Notes: generated by a model not told the origin, from the letters alone. Numbered from the stretch's first letter, positions 24,891 to 34,341 are shown. The stretch is DNA of 64,000 bases from Leptospira hartskeerlii (GCF_002811475.1 NZ_NPDL01000002.1:310001-374000); one strand, 5' to 3'. A program made the numbers and translations.

Positions 24891-26036
24891 GTGGACGTAT
24901 TATCGTACTATCTGGAAACCTACGAGGCCTGTAGAAAGGCATTCTTATCCTATAAAAAACAGTTAAAATCAAAATTTGCTCGTTTCAACTATGAATGTCT
25001 GGAGATCCCAAAAGACGGGGGAGAGCTGGATATTTATTGTTTGGGAGAAAAGAAAAAGCCTGCAAAACGTCTAGTCATTATGAGCTCGGGAATTCACGGA
25101 GTGGAAGGATTTGCCGGTTCTGCATTCCAGCGTAGATGGATTGAGGAATTTCTACTAGATGAAAAAGGTACTTATAAACTTCCTAAGAATTCTGATTTTC
25201 TCATTTTACATGGGATCAATGCACATGGCTTCAAAAATTTTCTAAGAGTAAATGAAAGGAATGTGGATTTAAACCGTAACTTTGCTTTAAAAAGGGAAAA
25301 GTTACACAAGAAGTTCAAAAATAAAAAGTATAGAAAGATCCAAAGTTTCTTAAATCCAGGCTCCGAGTTCGGTAATTTTCTATTCGAGTATATATTCTTC
25401 GTTATTCGATTTTTAGGAGTGGTCATCCGCTTTGGAGCCAAATATGTTTTGGATGCTGCAGTAAACGGCCAATATGAATTTCCAAAAGGTATCTATTACG
25501 GCGGCAGAAAGCCTGAGCCTGTTGTCCGAGTTCTAAGAAAATATTTCAAAAAAGTCTTAAAACCATATGATCGTATTTTGATCCTGGACTTCCATACAGG
25601 TTATGGAGAGAAGAATGGACTTAGCCTAATGCATAATGCGGAAAGTGGTTCTAAGACGGATAAAAATCTTAATAAGGTTTTCGGAGATTTTGGCCTTCTT
25701 TTAAACGAAGGAGAAGAGGACTTCTATCGGACCTCCGGCGATTTTACGGATTTCTTCGGTAAAATTCTAACAAAGGAAAAGGATCTATTCCCGATCACTG
25801 TCGAATTAGGAACTTTCGGGAACCTGAATGTGATGGGTGCTATCCGTGGAAGTTTTTTAATGATCAGTGAGAATCGTATCCGATTCCACGGTTCGAAATC
25901 CGAGATAGAAGCGGATAAGGTAAGAGAAGAATTTAAGCAAATGTTCTATCCGAACCGAGAAGATTGGAGATTAGCCGCAATGGATCATGTTTTCGGAATT
26001 GTTCCGGAAGCGATTACTAGATTTTCTAAGTTATAA
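24891..26036 (+). CDS. DUF2817 / M14-like zinc carboxypeptidase-fold protein
   Basis: 381 residues from GTG 24891 (no in-frame ATG nearby). Motifs of the DUF2817 family are present in order: MSSGIHGVEGFAGSAFQ (metal His-Glu-type site), INAHGFKNFLRVNERNVDLNRNF (substrate Asn-Arg region), ILDFHTGYG (third metal His) and ITVELGTFG (catalytic Glu). The fold is that of zinc carboxypeptidases, so hydrolysis of an amide or ester is expected, but the natural substrate is not known. There is no signal peptide, so it is cytoplasmic. A basic insert (KKFKNKKYRK) lies near 140. Confidence 0.8.
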   Translation: MDVLSYYLETYEACRKAFLSYKKQLKSKFARFNYECLEIPKDGGELDIYCLGEKKKPAKRLVIMSSGIHGVEGFAGSAFQRRWIEEFLLDEKGTYKLPKNSDFLILHGINAHGFKNFLRVNERNVDLNRNFALKREKLHKKFKNKKYRKIQSFLNPGSEFGNFLFEYIFFVIRFLGVVIRFGAKYVLDAAVNGQYEFPKGIYYGGRKPEPVVRVLRKYFKKVLKPYDRILILDFHTGYGEKNGLSLMHNAESGSKTDKNLNKVFGDFGLLLNEGEEDFYRTSGDFTDFFGKILTKEKDLFPITVELGTFGNLNVMGAIRGSFLMISENRIRFHGSKSEIEADKVREEFKQMFYPNREDWRLAAMDHVFGIVPEAITRFSKL

Positions 26037-26071
26037 ATATAGTATCGATTTGTAGATCTCGAGCGGTAACC

Positions 26072-27874
26072 TTAAACTCTGTCTACGATCAAGAGAGTAA
26101 CATCGTCTTCGAAATCCGATCTATGGCAATAGGTCCTACATTCTTTGATCAAACTTTCCGCTGCTTCTGCAGAATGGGATTGAGAGTGATTGCGAACTGC
26201 TAGAGTAAGCAAGTCTTCACTATACCTTCTGGTCCTATCCGAGTTGGAATGTTCGGTGAGTCCATCAGTGTATAATACCAATCTGTCTTGAGGTTGGAAA
26301 GCGGTTACATATTCTTCGAAGAATAGATCCGGGATCACTCCGACTAGTTTTCCTTTTGTTTCTAAATGTAAGGAACTTCCTTCCGATCTTCTGTATAGGA
26401 TCGGAGGATTATGGCCTGCATTAGTGTAGGACATTGTATTTGTGCCGGTATGGATGATCGCATAAAAAGCGGTTAGGAAATTTCCGGCTAATTTATTATA
26501 CAATGCATAGTTGAGCGCTGTAAAAAATTTGGATGGGCTTCCTAATGTTTCCGCATCGAATGTGCTTACAACAGTATGGATTACTGTGGCCACGACCGAA
26601 GCAGAAAGTCCGTGGCCGGAAACGTCAGCGATCAAAACAGCACTGCGGTTCTCATCTAACTTTAGAATATTATAAAAATCTCCACCTACGTTGTCATACG
26701 GAATATGTTGCACTCCGAATTCCAAGCCGCCCACGTAAGGAAGACTAGAAGGAAGTATCTTATGCATTACTTCCCTGGCACGTTTAAGTTCTCTATCCGT
26801 ATCTAGGACTTTATGGAATAGATTTGCGTTTTTGATCGTAACACTGAGTCTATTTGCGATCGCACCTAACATTTCTAAATCTGCATGTGTGAATGCAAAT
26901 CCGGAATACTTATTGTTTACGCTGATAACTCCTAATAATTCTCCCCGGAAAAGTAATGGAGCAGAGATGAGCGAGTTTGCTTCAAATTTATATTTAGCAC
27001 TTTTATCGTATCTTGGATCTTCCTCTAGGTTCTGGATGAGTAGACTTTGTTTTTCTTTGGCAACCCAGCCTGAAATTCCTTCTCCGTAGGGGACTTGTAT
27101 ATTATGGATGGCCTCTTCCGGGATTCCTCTTGCGGCTAGGACCCGTAACACTTCCAATGTTGGGTCCGCTAAGTAGATTGTTCCTGCTTTCGCTTCTAAG
27201 AATTCGAGTACTTTGTCTAGAAGCCAATTTCCTAATTCGCTGATACTCTTTTCTGCGACTGTTAATTTTTCGAATTCGTAAAGTAGTCGCAGCTCCAACA
27301 CTCTCTTCTTTAGAGTTTCATGGGCTTGTGCGTTTTTGATTGCGATTGCAGCCATTTCGGAAAGTGAATTAAGCACTTCGAGATCCGAACTTTCAAAACT
27401 TCTGTTTTGAGATTTATTTAGGATCTCTAAGGTTCCGATTACCTTATCCGCGATGTATAAAGGAACACATGCGAGTGACCTGGTTCTGAATCCAGTTTTT
27501 TGGTCCAAGGCAGGATTGAATCTCGGATCCGTATAAGCATCCTCAAGTATGATTGCTTTCTTTTCTTTGGCCACCCAGCCCGCGATCCCTTGTCCGGGTT
27601 CCAGCCTTGCGTATTTTTGGATGATCTCTCCTTTTTCGCCCAAGGCAACTTCACAGTATAAAAATCCGTCCTTCTCTTCTAAGAGAAATAGGGAACTTGC
27701 TTCCGCTTCCAACAGATCTTTGGAATACAGCATGATCAAAGGTAGAAGTTGGTAAAGGTCTAGATTGGCGTTTAGGATCGTACTCGTATTCAGTAGGCTT
27801 TTGTATTTTCTGGCTTCCGAGTCAATAGTGGACATAGATGGGGCAAGACTCTCATGGATCGGCGAGTAAGTCAA
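26072..27874 (-). CDS. GAF-GAF-PP2C (SpoIIE/RsbU-type) phosphatase
   Basis: 600 residues. First GAF domain about 40-185 (LEAEASSLFLLEEKDGFLYC), second about 205-350 (EAKAGTIYLADPTLEVLRVL). Both contain GIAGWVAKEK or GISGWVAKEK. The PP2C_SIG domain follows from about 375, with metal residues in VGGDFYNI, ADVSGHGLSAS, YTDGLTEHS and the terminal DFEDDVTLLIVDR. Such enzymes dephosphorylate anti-sigma-factor antagonists (STAS proteins) in partner-switching cascades. A STAS protein is encoded at 53885 in this window, but no link is shown. An in-frame ATG at residue 14 is an alternative start. Confidence 0.9.
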   Translation of the reverse strand: MTYSPIHESLAPSMSTIDSEARKYKSLLNTSTILNANLDLYQLLPLIMLYSKDLLEAEASSLFLLEEKDGFLYCEVALGEKGEIIQKYARLEPGQGIAGWVAKEKKAIILEDAYTDPRFNPALDQKTGFRTRSLACVPLYIADKVIGTLEILNKSQNRSFESSDLEVLNSLSEMAAIAIKNAQAHETLKKRVLELRLLYEFEKLTVAEKSISELGNWLLDKVLEFLEAKAGTIYLADPTLEVLRVLAARGIPEEAIHNIQVPYGEGISGWVAKEKQSLLIQNLEEDPRYDKSAKYKFEANSLISAPLLFRGELLGVISVNNKYSGFAFTHADLEMLGAIANRLSVTIKNANLFHKVLDTDRELKRAREVMHKILPSSLPYVGGLEFGVQHIPYDNVGGDFYNILKLDENRSAVLIADVSGHGLSASVVATVIHTVVSTFDAETLGSPSKFFTALNYALYNKLAGNFLTAFYAIIHTGTNTMSYTNAGHNPPILYRRSEGSSLHLETKGKLVGVIPDLFFEEYVTAFQPQDRLVLYTDGLTEHSNSDRTRRYSEDLLTLAVRNHSQSHSAEAAESLIKECRTYCHRSDFEDDVTLLIVDRV

Positions 27875-27955
27875 CGGATTGTCGTTTTCTGCCGGAACAA
27901 AATGTGAGAAAGACGTTTTTTAGAGGAACTCCCACCCTTTTTTTCGGTCGGATAT

Positions 27956-29203
27956 ATGAGTCTGGGTATGGAGTTGGATTTGCAAAGGTTAGTGATTTTT
28001 CTCAGTGTTTTTACCGTAATTCTTTTGATGGGTTATTCTTATGCGACCAGCCGTTTGATCGCACCTTTCGAACTAGAAACTTTTCAAAAGGTTTCTCTCT
28101 GGATTGGGGTGGTTTTTCTGGTCCTTCTTACCCCTAGCGCTTACCTTTTAAGTTTATTTTTTAGAGAAAGCCGCTGGCAGAAGTTCTGGGCTTACTCCGC
28201 TTTTACTACTTTGGGATTTGCGACTATCCTTGTTTCCTTCGTCGTCTTCAAGGACCTGGGAAACTTGGTTTGGAAAGGCGTTATTTTTCTTTCGGACCTT
28301 CTTCAAGCAAAAAGTATTTCTGTCGCATCAGCCGAAACGGAGGCATTATTAGGGTCGGAAAGATTCGGAAGAGGGGATTTTTTAGCTAGGATCTCTTCTT
28401 TTACACTTTTGGGAATAGCAGGAGGCTTAACAGCTTTCGGATTTTACCAGGCTAAAAAAACTCCCACTGTCAAACATGTAAGGATCAAGGTGAAAGATCT
28501 GCCTGACGGTTTGAACGGTTTTAAGATTGCGCAACTTTCCGATATTCATATCGGACCTACCATCAAAGGAAACTTTTTAGAAGGTGTAGTTTCTAAGACA
28601 AATTCTTTGGAACCGGATCTCGTTGCCATCACTGGAGATTTGGTGGATGGAACGGTGAATATGTTAAAACATCATGTTTCTCCCCTGAAGGATCTGGAAT
28701 CCAAGTACGGTACATTCTTCGTAACTGGAAACCATGAGTATTATTCAGGAGTCATTGCTTGGATCAGAGAATTAGAAGATCTCGGGATTAATGTATTATT
28801 AAATCAGAATAAACTAATAGATCATAATGGTGCAAAAATTGCCGTTGCCGGTGTGACAGACTATAAGGCACATACGGTAATCCCTGGTCATAGAACAGAT
28901 CCTAAACAGGCTTCTCTCGGAATTGAAGATGCTCATTATAAGGTCTTACTCGCTCACCAACCTAATTCGATTTTCGAAGCTGCTAAGGCGGGTTACGATC
29001 TTCAACTCTCCGGTCATACTCACGGTGGTCAGTATTTTCCTGGAAACTTGTTCATCCATCTATTCCAAAAGTTTGTGGCAGGCCTTAGTAAATGGGAAGA
29101 TACTCAACTTTATGTGAGTAGAGGGACAGGATACTGGGGACCTCCATTGAGAATAGGAGCTCCTTCCGAGATCACTCTGCTTGTTTTGGAAAAACAGTCT
29201 TAG
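27956..29203 (+). CDS. Membrane-anchored metallophosphoesterase
   Basis: 415 residues. Four to five hydrophobic helices occupy the first 175 residues. The calcineurin-type domain from about 180 has all metal motifs: AQLSDIHIG, ITGDLVDG, VTGNHEYYSG, LLAHQPN and LSGHTHGGQ. The architecture matches YkuE-type phosphoesterases with an N-terminal membrane module, which act on lipid-linked phosphates or nucleotides at the membrane. Substrate unknown. Divergent from the GAF-PP2C gene, with about 80 bases between the starts. Confidence 0.88.
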   Translation: MSLGMELDLQRLVIFLSVFTVILLMGYSYATSRLIAPFELETFQKVSLWIGVVFLVLLTPSAYLLSLFFRESRWQKFWAYSAFTTLGFATILVSFVVFKDLGNLVWKGVIFLSDLLQAKSISVASAETEALLGSERFGRGDFLARISSFTLLGIAGGLTAFGFYQAKKTPTVKHVRIKVKDLPDGLNGFKIAQLSDIHIGPTIKGNFLEGVVSKTNSLEPDLVAITGDLVDGTVNMLKHHVSPLKDLESKYGTFFVTGNHEYYSGVIAWIRELEDLGINVLLNQNKLIDHNGAKIAVAGVTDYKAHTVIPGHRTDPKQASLGIEDAHYKVLLAHQPNSIFEAAKAGYDLQLSGHTHGGQYFPGNLFIHLFQKFVAGLSKWEDTQLYVSRGTGYWGPPLRIGAPSEITLLVLEKQS

Positions 29204-29259
29204 AACTTTATTGACATTCTGATCTTCCCGGGCTCTCTGTAGGGAATCCGGGATCCAGA

Positions 29260-29832
29260 ATGATCAAAAAAATTTGCAGTTCGATTGCCTTATCCGTATT
29301 CTTATTTTCCAGCTACTTCTTCTTTTCCGATTGTTCCAAACCGAAACCAAAGTCCAACCCAGAGATCGAAAGATTAAAACCCAAAAAGAAAGCGGATGAT
29401 AGGGACCAGGATTCTGATGTTTCTTCAAGAGAATATTTCGACGAGGATGCTGACGGCAAACCTATCGAAAGAAAACCGGAGCCAGCTCCTGCAGTAAGTT
29501 TAAGATCTTTTGCAAGCGGTTCTTCCGGATGTAAAAAAGGAAATTGTAAGAACGGAGAAGGTGTCTATGTTTACGATACAAAAGACGTTTACTCTGGCAG
29601 ATTTTCAGGAGAGATGAGAGAAGGTTGGGGGACCTTAGCATATTCAGACGGAGACAGATACGAAGGTAACTGGTCTGAAGATAGAAAATCGGGTGCGGGA
29701 CGTTATGTGTTTCGAGATGGTTCTGTTTTTACCGGATCCTTTACTGCAGAAGGCAACGGGAACGGAAAGTATACAAAAGCAGGCAGAACTGCCCGATGCA
29801 GATTAGAGAATAGAAAGTTATTCTGTAAATAA
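29260..29832 (+). CDS. MORN-repeat lipoprotein
   Basis: 190 residues. The signal segment IALSVFLFSSYFFFSDC ends in a lipobox Cys near 26. A charged, disordered linker (about 27-90) with acidic DDRDQDSD and Pro-rich PEPAPAV follows. From about 100 there are three to four MORN units: YSGRFSGEMREGWGTLAYSDG, YEGNWSEDRKSGAGRYVF and FTGSFTAEGNGNGKY. A Cys pair brackets the repeats (GCKKGNC and the final RLENRKLFCK). MORN repeats usually bind lipids or proteins. It is likely displayed on a membrane surface; partner unknown. Confidence 0.82.
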   Translation: MIKKICSSIALSVFLFSSYFFFSDCSKPKPKSNPEIERLKPKKKADDRDQDSDVSSREYFDEDADGKPIERKPEPAPAVSLRSFASGSSGCKKGNCKNGEGVYVYDTKDVYSGRFSGEMREGWGTLAYSDGDRYEGNWSEDRKSGAGRYVFRDGSVFTGSFTAEGNGNGKYTKAGRTARCRLENRKLFCK

Positions 29833-29886
29833 TCCTTTCGGATGAGTTTAAACAAATATTAATAAACGATTGTTCGATTATATTAG

Positions 29887-29930
29887 AACTCTTTTTTGCA
29901 AGAGATCTTGCATTTCAAAAAAAGAGAGTT
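29887..29930. other. Compound inverted repeat before the DoxX gene
   Basis: Outer arms AACTCTTTTTT (29887-29897) and AAAAAAAGAGAGTT (29917-29930) flank an inner palindrome GCAAG-AGAT-CTTGC (29898-29911). It sits between the MORN gene and DoxX. It could end the upstream transcript or fold in the DoxX leader; the T-run is inside the stem rather than after it, so it is not a canonical terminator. Confidence 0.45.
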
Positions 29931-29960
29931 AGAATGTTCCATCGCAGGACGGAGGTCCGT

Positions 29961-30389
29961 ATGGAAAGATGGCATGATTGGTTAGAGACTCATCGGGATT
30001 GGTGGATCGATATGGTCCGCGTATATTTGGGCGGGGTTCTGGTGTATAAGGGATTAGCATTTCTTGCGGATACGGATGCGCTCATCCGACTCATGGAATT
30101 GAATAATGCTCCTTATGCTTCTACATTACTAGCTCATTATATAGTAATTGCTCATATTTGTGGTGGTGTGCTGCTGATGGTAGGACTTCTTACTAGATTT
30201 TCCGCGATTTTACAATTGCCTGTACTAGTCGGGGCCGTTTTGTTCATCCATGCAAGAGAAGGTTTTGTGTCCGCAGGATCAAATCTGCCTTATGCATCTA
30301 TGATCCTACTTTTACTTTTACACTTTTCTTTGTACGGATCCGGCCGTATCTCGGCGGATTTTTATATAGAAACACATAAGAGTGTTTAA
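29961..30389 (+). CDS. DoxX-family membrane protein
   Basis: 142 residues from ATG 29961, chosen because GGAGG (29951-29955) precedes it; an in-frame ATG at 29934 lacks a site. Four helices with DoxX signatures: WIDMVRVYLGGVLVYKGLAFL, the ISVAHICGG-like IVIAHICGGVLLMVGLLTRF, and a C-terminal helix SMILLLLLHFSLYGSGR. DoxX-type proteins act in redox homeostasis and thiosulphate or quinone chemistry in the membrane; the specific role here is unknown. A long inverted repeat follows the stop. Confidence 0.85.
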   Translation: MERWHDWLETHRDWWIDMVRVYLGGVLVYKGLAFLADTDALIRLMELNNAPYASTLLAHYIVIAHICGGVLLMVGLLTRFSAILQLPVLVGAVLFIHAREGFVSAGSNLPYASMILLLLLHFSLYGSGRISADFYIETHKSV

Positions 30390-30398
30390 AGAAAACTT

Positions 30399-30433
30399 CG
30401 TTAACTCTTTCTAATATTCCGAAAGAGTTAACG
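30399..30433. terminator. 13-base perfect inverted repeat between convergent genes
   Basis: CGTTAACTCTTTC (30399-30411) and GAAAGAGTTAACG (30421-30433) with a nine-base loop, just after the DoxX stop and before the stop of hmuS. T-rich sequence follows on both strands. Position and symmetry fit a bidirectional terminator, although U-tracts are imperfect. Confidence 0.6.
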
Positions 30434-30445
30434 ATTGTTCTATAT

Positions 30446-31531
30446 TTAGACCGGTTCTGATACCTTGTTCAATAGACCTATCCAATCGGTTCTTTCCGGT
30501 TGTCCCGGTTTTCTTTTCCCGAAAAACTGAACGATCAATTCTCCCTCAGCATCATATACTTCCATAGAATGGATTGCTCCGTCTTTGGAAGGTTTATCCA
30601 CTATAAAAACCTTAGAGATCAGATCAGATCTTAAGTGAAGATTGAATTCCGGATCCAGAACATTCCACCAATATTCTAAAACCTTAATGTTGGTGACTTC
30701 TCCCGTATGAATTTGGATAGATCCGGGGTTTCCTACAAAAACCATGATCGGAGTCCTGTCCAAGGAAGCCATTTCCAACATTCTCAGTACTGCTTTGGGT
30801 TCTACGAACTTAGTGAATTTTCCGTTTGCGATCTCCATGGATTGGATCCTGGAGACGCCATGTTTTTTTAATAGAGGGAAAAACTCGTGAGTGTCTTCTA
30901 ATTTTCCCCAGTCGTTTAAGAATTCTTCTTTGGTTTCGGAGCTAATCTCTTTTTTTTCTGATGTCGCAGTTTCTTTTTTGTTCTCGGAAGAGAATAAAGG
31001 GGAGAAGTCCGGAGATCCGTTTTTGAATTCTGATCTTAATTTTTCCCAAGCAGATATGTTTGATCTGTCCGTAAGAAAAAGTTTGAACATCGCTTCTCCA
31101 TTTTCACTGAAAAATTGGAATGATCTTTGCGTGGAATCCTGTTTAGGTTCTTCTACAGCAAATCCGAATTTCCAAACTCCAGGAAAAAGTCTGAGATCAA
31201 TATCTGCTCCGACTACTAGGATATGACCGGGACCGGAACTTACTTTTTCGAATATTCCTTTTCTTTCATGTACGCAAGCTTCGTTACGAGTGAGGACCAT
31301 TACATGGCCCAATTCTCCGAATTTTGCGAATAATTCTCCCCAATTAGCTTGTAGGGAAGAAACTTGAGGGAATCCTTCCGTCTTGGAAATTTCGGAGGCG
31401 GCCAGTAGTCCACCTTCCGAAGTTTTCAGTTTGGAGGCGATCTCTCTCATTCTAAGGCGAGGTTGTGTTTCTTTGATCTGCTTCCAATCTTTGACGATAT
31501 TCTCGATTTCTAACGATTCAGCGATGGACAT
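30446..31531 (-). CDS. hmuS: HmuS/HemS-type haem-utilisation protein
   Basis: 361 residues from ATG 31531, preferred because AAGGAG lies nine bases upstream; an upstream ATG (31552) is seven codons longer. It has two homologous halves as in HemS/HmuS/ChuS: LGHVMVLTRNEACVHERKG (first half, with the His expected to contact haem) and SIQIHTGEVTNIKVLEYWWNVLDPEFNLHL (second half). An unusually acidic Ser/Lys/Glu linker (about 175-210) joins them. These cytoplasmic proteins store or open the haem ring after import. Last gene of the haem operon, overlapping the end of hmuV by 14 bases. Confidence 0.88.
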   Translation of the reverse strand: MSIAESLEIENIVKDWKQIKETQPRLRMREIASKLKTSEGGLLAASEISKTEGFPQVSSLQANWGELFAKFGELGHVMVLTRNEACVHERKGIFEKVSSGPGHILVVGADIDLRLFPGVWKFGFAVEEPKQDSTQRSFQFFSENGEAMFKLFLTDRSNISAWEKLRSEFKNGSPDFSPLFSSENKKETATSEKKEISSETKEEFLNDWGKLEDTHEFFPLLKKHGVSRIQSMEIANGKFTKFVEPKAVLRMLEMASLDRTPIMVFVGNPGSIQIHTGEVTNIKVLEYWWNVLDPEFNLHLRSDLISKVFIVDKPSKDGAIHSMEVYDAEGELIVQFFGKRKPGQPERTDWIGLLNKVSEPV

Positions 31532-32375
31532 TTTCTTTGGCTCCTTTAGCATCTAATGTATTTGGTAAGGTGTTGATTGTGTTTGGTTCTGCGGGACCGA
31601 GTGGGATGAGGTAATGTCCTCCTTCCGGGAAAGGGACTTTTTGGGTTCTTAATAAGAAATGTTCTAAGACAAAGTCCTCATCCAGAATGTTCTCAGGAAC
31701 TCCATCCGCTAGTATTTTACCTTCTTTTAATACTGCGATCCGATCCGCATATCTCAGGGCAAGGTTCAGGTCGTGAAGAATGCAGAGGACTCCTCTTCCT
31801 TCTTTACTAAGTTGTTTCGCTTTTTCTAATAAAGAGTGTATTCTGTTCGGATCTAAAGAGGCTCCCGGTTCGTCCAGAAGAACATAACTTTCTCTTTGCG
31901 TGGGTTCCTTGTCTTGAACTAAGACTCTTGCCATCTGGGTTCTTTGTTTTTCTCCCCCAGAAAGTTTATTATATGTTTGGAATCTTTCTCTTTTACCTAG
32001 ATGCACCGCACGAAATGCATCTTCAGTGATTTGATCCTCTAACGGTTTAGGAACTCTTAATTTAGAGCAGGACCTTCCCATTCGAACGATCTCATCCGCG
32101 ATAAATGGAAAATGGATCTCTGATTCTTGGGAGAGAACACTTCTTCGCATCGCCAAATCTTCCGAATCATATTCGGACAAAGGGATCCCATCCAATAGCA
32201 CCAATCCTTTGTCTGGAGACATTTCTCCTGAGAATAATTTCAATAATGTGGATTTTCCTGCTCCGTTCGGACCGAGCACGATCAAGAGCTCTCCGGGATA
32301 CAAGCTTAAGTTGACCCCCGATAATAAGAACCTTCCTCCTCTGGATAAGGAAATATCTGATAGTACTAGGCTCAT
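31518..32375 (-). CDS. hmuV: Haemin ABC transporter ATP-binding protein
   Basis: 285 residues. Walker A GPNGAGKSTLLKL (about 36-48), signature KLSGGEKQRTQMAR (about 145-158), Walker B SYVLLDEPGASLD (about 173-185), switch His in ILHDLNLALRYAD. The length and the LFSGEMSPDKGLVLLDG stretch fit the FecE/HmuV branch. A C-terminal tail of about 30 residues is extra. It overlaps hmuU by four bases (ATGA). It energises haem import across the inner membrane with HmuU. Confidence 0.92.
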   Translation of the reverse strand: MSLVLSDISLSRGGRFLLSGVNLSLYPGELLIVLGPNGAGKSTLLKLFSGEMSPDKGLVLLDGIPLSEYDSEDLAMRRSVLSQESEIHFPFIADEIVRMGRSCSKLRVPKPLEDQITEDAFRAVHLGKRERFQTYNKLSGGEKQRTQMARVLVQDKEPTQRESYVLLDEPGASLDPNRIHSLLEKAKQLSKEGRGVLCILHDLNLALRYADRIAVLKEGKILADGVPENILDEDFVLEHFLLRTQKVPFPEGGHYLIPLGPAEPNTINTLPNTLDAKGAKENVHR

Positions 32376-33490
32376 CTAAATTCTCCTTCTCTACGTTTCG
32401 CTTGTAAGATCAAAAATAAGAAGAATGGACCACCTATTCCGGCGGCAATAATACCGATCGGGAGTTCGGAAGGGAATGCGATAGTTCGTGCAGTTAAGTC
32501 TGCGATTGCAAGAAGAAGTGCTCCTCCGAATAAAGAAGCAGGTAATAACGTTCTATGCCCTGGCCCTAAAACCATTCTTAAAATATGAGGAACGATTAAA
32601 CCTACGAATGCTATATTTCCACAGATTGAAATACTTACGCCTACTAACAGACTTGCTAGAACGATTGTAAGATTTCGGATCCTTCTCACCTTAAAACCTA
32701 TATGAAAAGCTTCCGCTTCTCCCAATGCTAATGCATCCAAACCTCTCGCTAATACGGGAAAGAAAAGGACAACGATCAGAAGAACCAAACCTAATAGATA
32801 AATTTTATGCCAGCTCGCGACTGCCATGCTTCCCAAACTCCAGAAGGTTAGGTTCCTAAGTTGAGTATCATCCGCTAGATAAGATAAAAATCCTAAGAGA
32901 GAAACTACAGTTGCATTTACTGCAATTCCGGCGAGTACCAAAACTAAAGAGAATCCTCCTCCTTCTCTTTTGGAAACTACATGCAAGAAGAAGGAAACTG
33001 AAAGTGCTCCGGCAAAGGCGCATAACTGTAGTAGAAAACTTTCTTTTCCTCTCAGTTCAGCAGGGAAGAATGTTAGGATTTTTTCGGAGAATACGATCCA
33101 AGTGGAAGCAGCTAATGCGGCTCCAGGGCTTACTCCAATAAATCCTGGTTCAACTAACGGATTTCGGAATAATCCCTGTATACAAACTCCCGCAGAAGCA
33201 AGACTGGCACCGACTAACATGGACAACACGAGCCTAGGCATTCTCAAATTCCAGACTAAAATGGAATGTGGGACCTCCAACTCGGATAAGGAATCTTGTC
33301 CTAAAACCAATACTTTCAGGATCTCTCCGATAGAAAGTTGGATAGATCCGAATTTCAGGGAAAGTATACTTATTCCGAAAAGTCCAACAGCTAACGCCGC
33401 ATATACGATTATAGGCGGGATTTTTTTCTTCTTCTCTTCCCCTTTACTTTCTAATTTAGGCGAAGAAGTTTCCAGAGAGGATACGATCAT
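32372..33490 (-). CDS. hmuU: Haemin ABC transporter permease (FecCD family)
   Basis: 372 residues with a charged N-terminal extension of about 25 residues (Lys-rich KGEEKKKKIPP) and then about ten helices of the BtuC/FecCD type. Family landmarks include WNLRMPRLVLSMLVGASLASAGVCIQGLFRNPL, the PGFIGVSPGAALAA loop, ICGNIAFVGLIVPHILR near the coupling helix, and ELPIGIIAAGIGGPFFLFLI at the end. ATGA overlaps link it to hmuT and hmuV. It forms the inner-membrane channel for haem. Confidence 0.92.
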   Translation of the reverse strand: MIVSSLETSSPKLESKGEEKKKKIPPIIVYAALAVGLFGISILSLKFGSIQLSIGEILKVLVLGQDSLSELEVPHSILVWNLRMPRLVLSMLVGASLASAGVCIQGLFRNPLVEPGFIGVSPGAALAASTWIVFSEKILTFFPAELRGKESFLLQLCAFAGALSVSFFLHVVSKREGGGFSLVLVLAGIAVNATVVSLLGFLSYLADDTQLRNLTFWSLGSMAVASWHKIYLLGLVLLIVVLFFPVLARGLDALALGEAEAFHIGFKVRRIRNLTIVLASLLVGVSISICGNIAFVGLIVPHILRMVLGPGHRTLLPASLFGGALLLAIADLTARTIAFPSELPIGIIAAGIGGPFFLFLILQAKRREGEFR

Positions 33491-34341
33491 TTTTTATCAG
33501 TTGTTTTAGGATGGAATGATTCGAATAATTCTTCGATACCTTGACCAAGTCTTGGGCCAAAACCTAAAAGAACTAGATCGTCTATCGCAACTACTCTGGA
33601 TTTTTTTCCGGCTGGAGTATCCTTTACACCTGGAAGCGCAAATACTCCGTCTTTTCCACCAAGGCTCTCTAAACCTCTGCTTGGAATTAGGATGATGTCG
33701 GGTTGTGCTGCGATGACTGCTTCCGGAGTGATCGGTTTAAAACCTGTGAATCCGCTCACTGCATTGATTCCTCCGCCGAGTCGGATCATTTCGTCTGCAG
33801 GTGTTTCTGTTCCAGAAACTTGTGCGAGGCCGGTTCCTCTATGATATACGAATAAAACCTTTGGTTTGGATTTTAATTTAGAAACCTTCTCCGCAATTTT
33901 GGAATGTTTTTTGCGAATATCTTGTACGAGCTTTTGGGCTTCTTTTTCGGCTCCGATCTCTTTTCCAATCGCAAGAATATTATTTAATGCAGGCTCTACT
34001 CCGGGAAGGCCAGGATAGATAATCACTTTTAAACCTGCGGATTTAAGTTGTTCAATTACTTCAGGAGGGCCTGCGTACTCTAATCCAAGGATTAAATTAG
34101 GCTTTAAAGATAGAATACCTTCTGCAGAAAGCATTCTTTGATAACCTACTTTAGGAAGTGCTAATGCTTCCGGAGGATAGAGGGAGGAGGTATCGTTTCC
34201 TACTACTAGTTTACCTTTTCCTAATGCAAAAACGATCTCCGATACGGTTCCGTTTAATGTTACGATCTTAAGATCCTTTGCTTCCGCAAAAATTGATGCA
34301 GGTAAACAAAGGAACAAAGCCAAGGTTATGAGTTTTTTCAT
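33487..34341 (-). CDS. hmuT: Haemin-binding periplasmic protein
   Basis: 284 residues; signal peptide LITLALFLCLPASIFAEA (cleavage after about residue 19). The mature protein is a class III binding protein: IVTLNGTVSEIVFALGKG, DTSSLYPPEALALPKVGYQR, LSAEGILSLKPNLILGLEYAGP and a C-terminal lobe with GLESLGGKDGVFALPGV. A Tyr in the SLYPPEA or VGYQR segment is expected to ligate haem, as in HmuT/ShuT. Starts 25 bases after the receptor gene and couples to hmuU by ATGA. Confidence 0.92.
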   Translation of the reverse strand: MKKLITLALFLCLPASIFAEAKDLKIVTLNGTVSEIVFALGKGKLVVGNDTSSLYPPEALALPKVGYQRMLSAEGILSLKPNLILGLEYAGPPEVIEQLKSAGLKVIIYPGLPGVEPALNNILAIGKEIGAEKEAQKLVQDIRKKHSKIAEKVSKLKSKPKVLFVYHRGTGLAQVSGTETPADEMIRLGGGINAVSGFTGFKPITPEAVIAAQPDIILIPSRGLESLGGKDGVFALPGVKDTPAGKKSRVVAIDDLVLLGFGPRLGQGIEELFESFHPKTTDKK

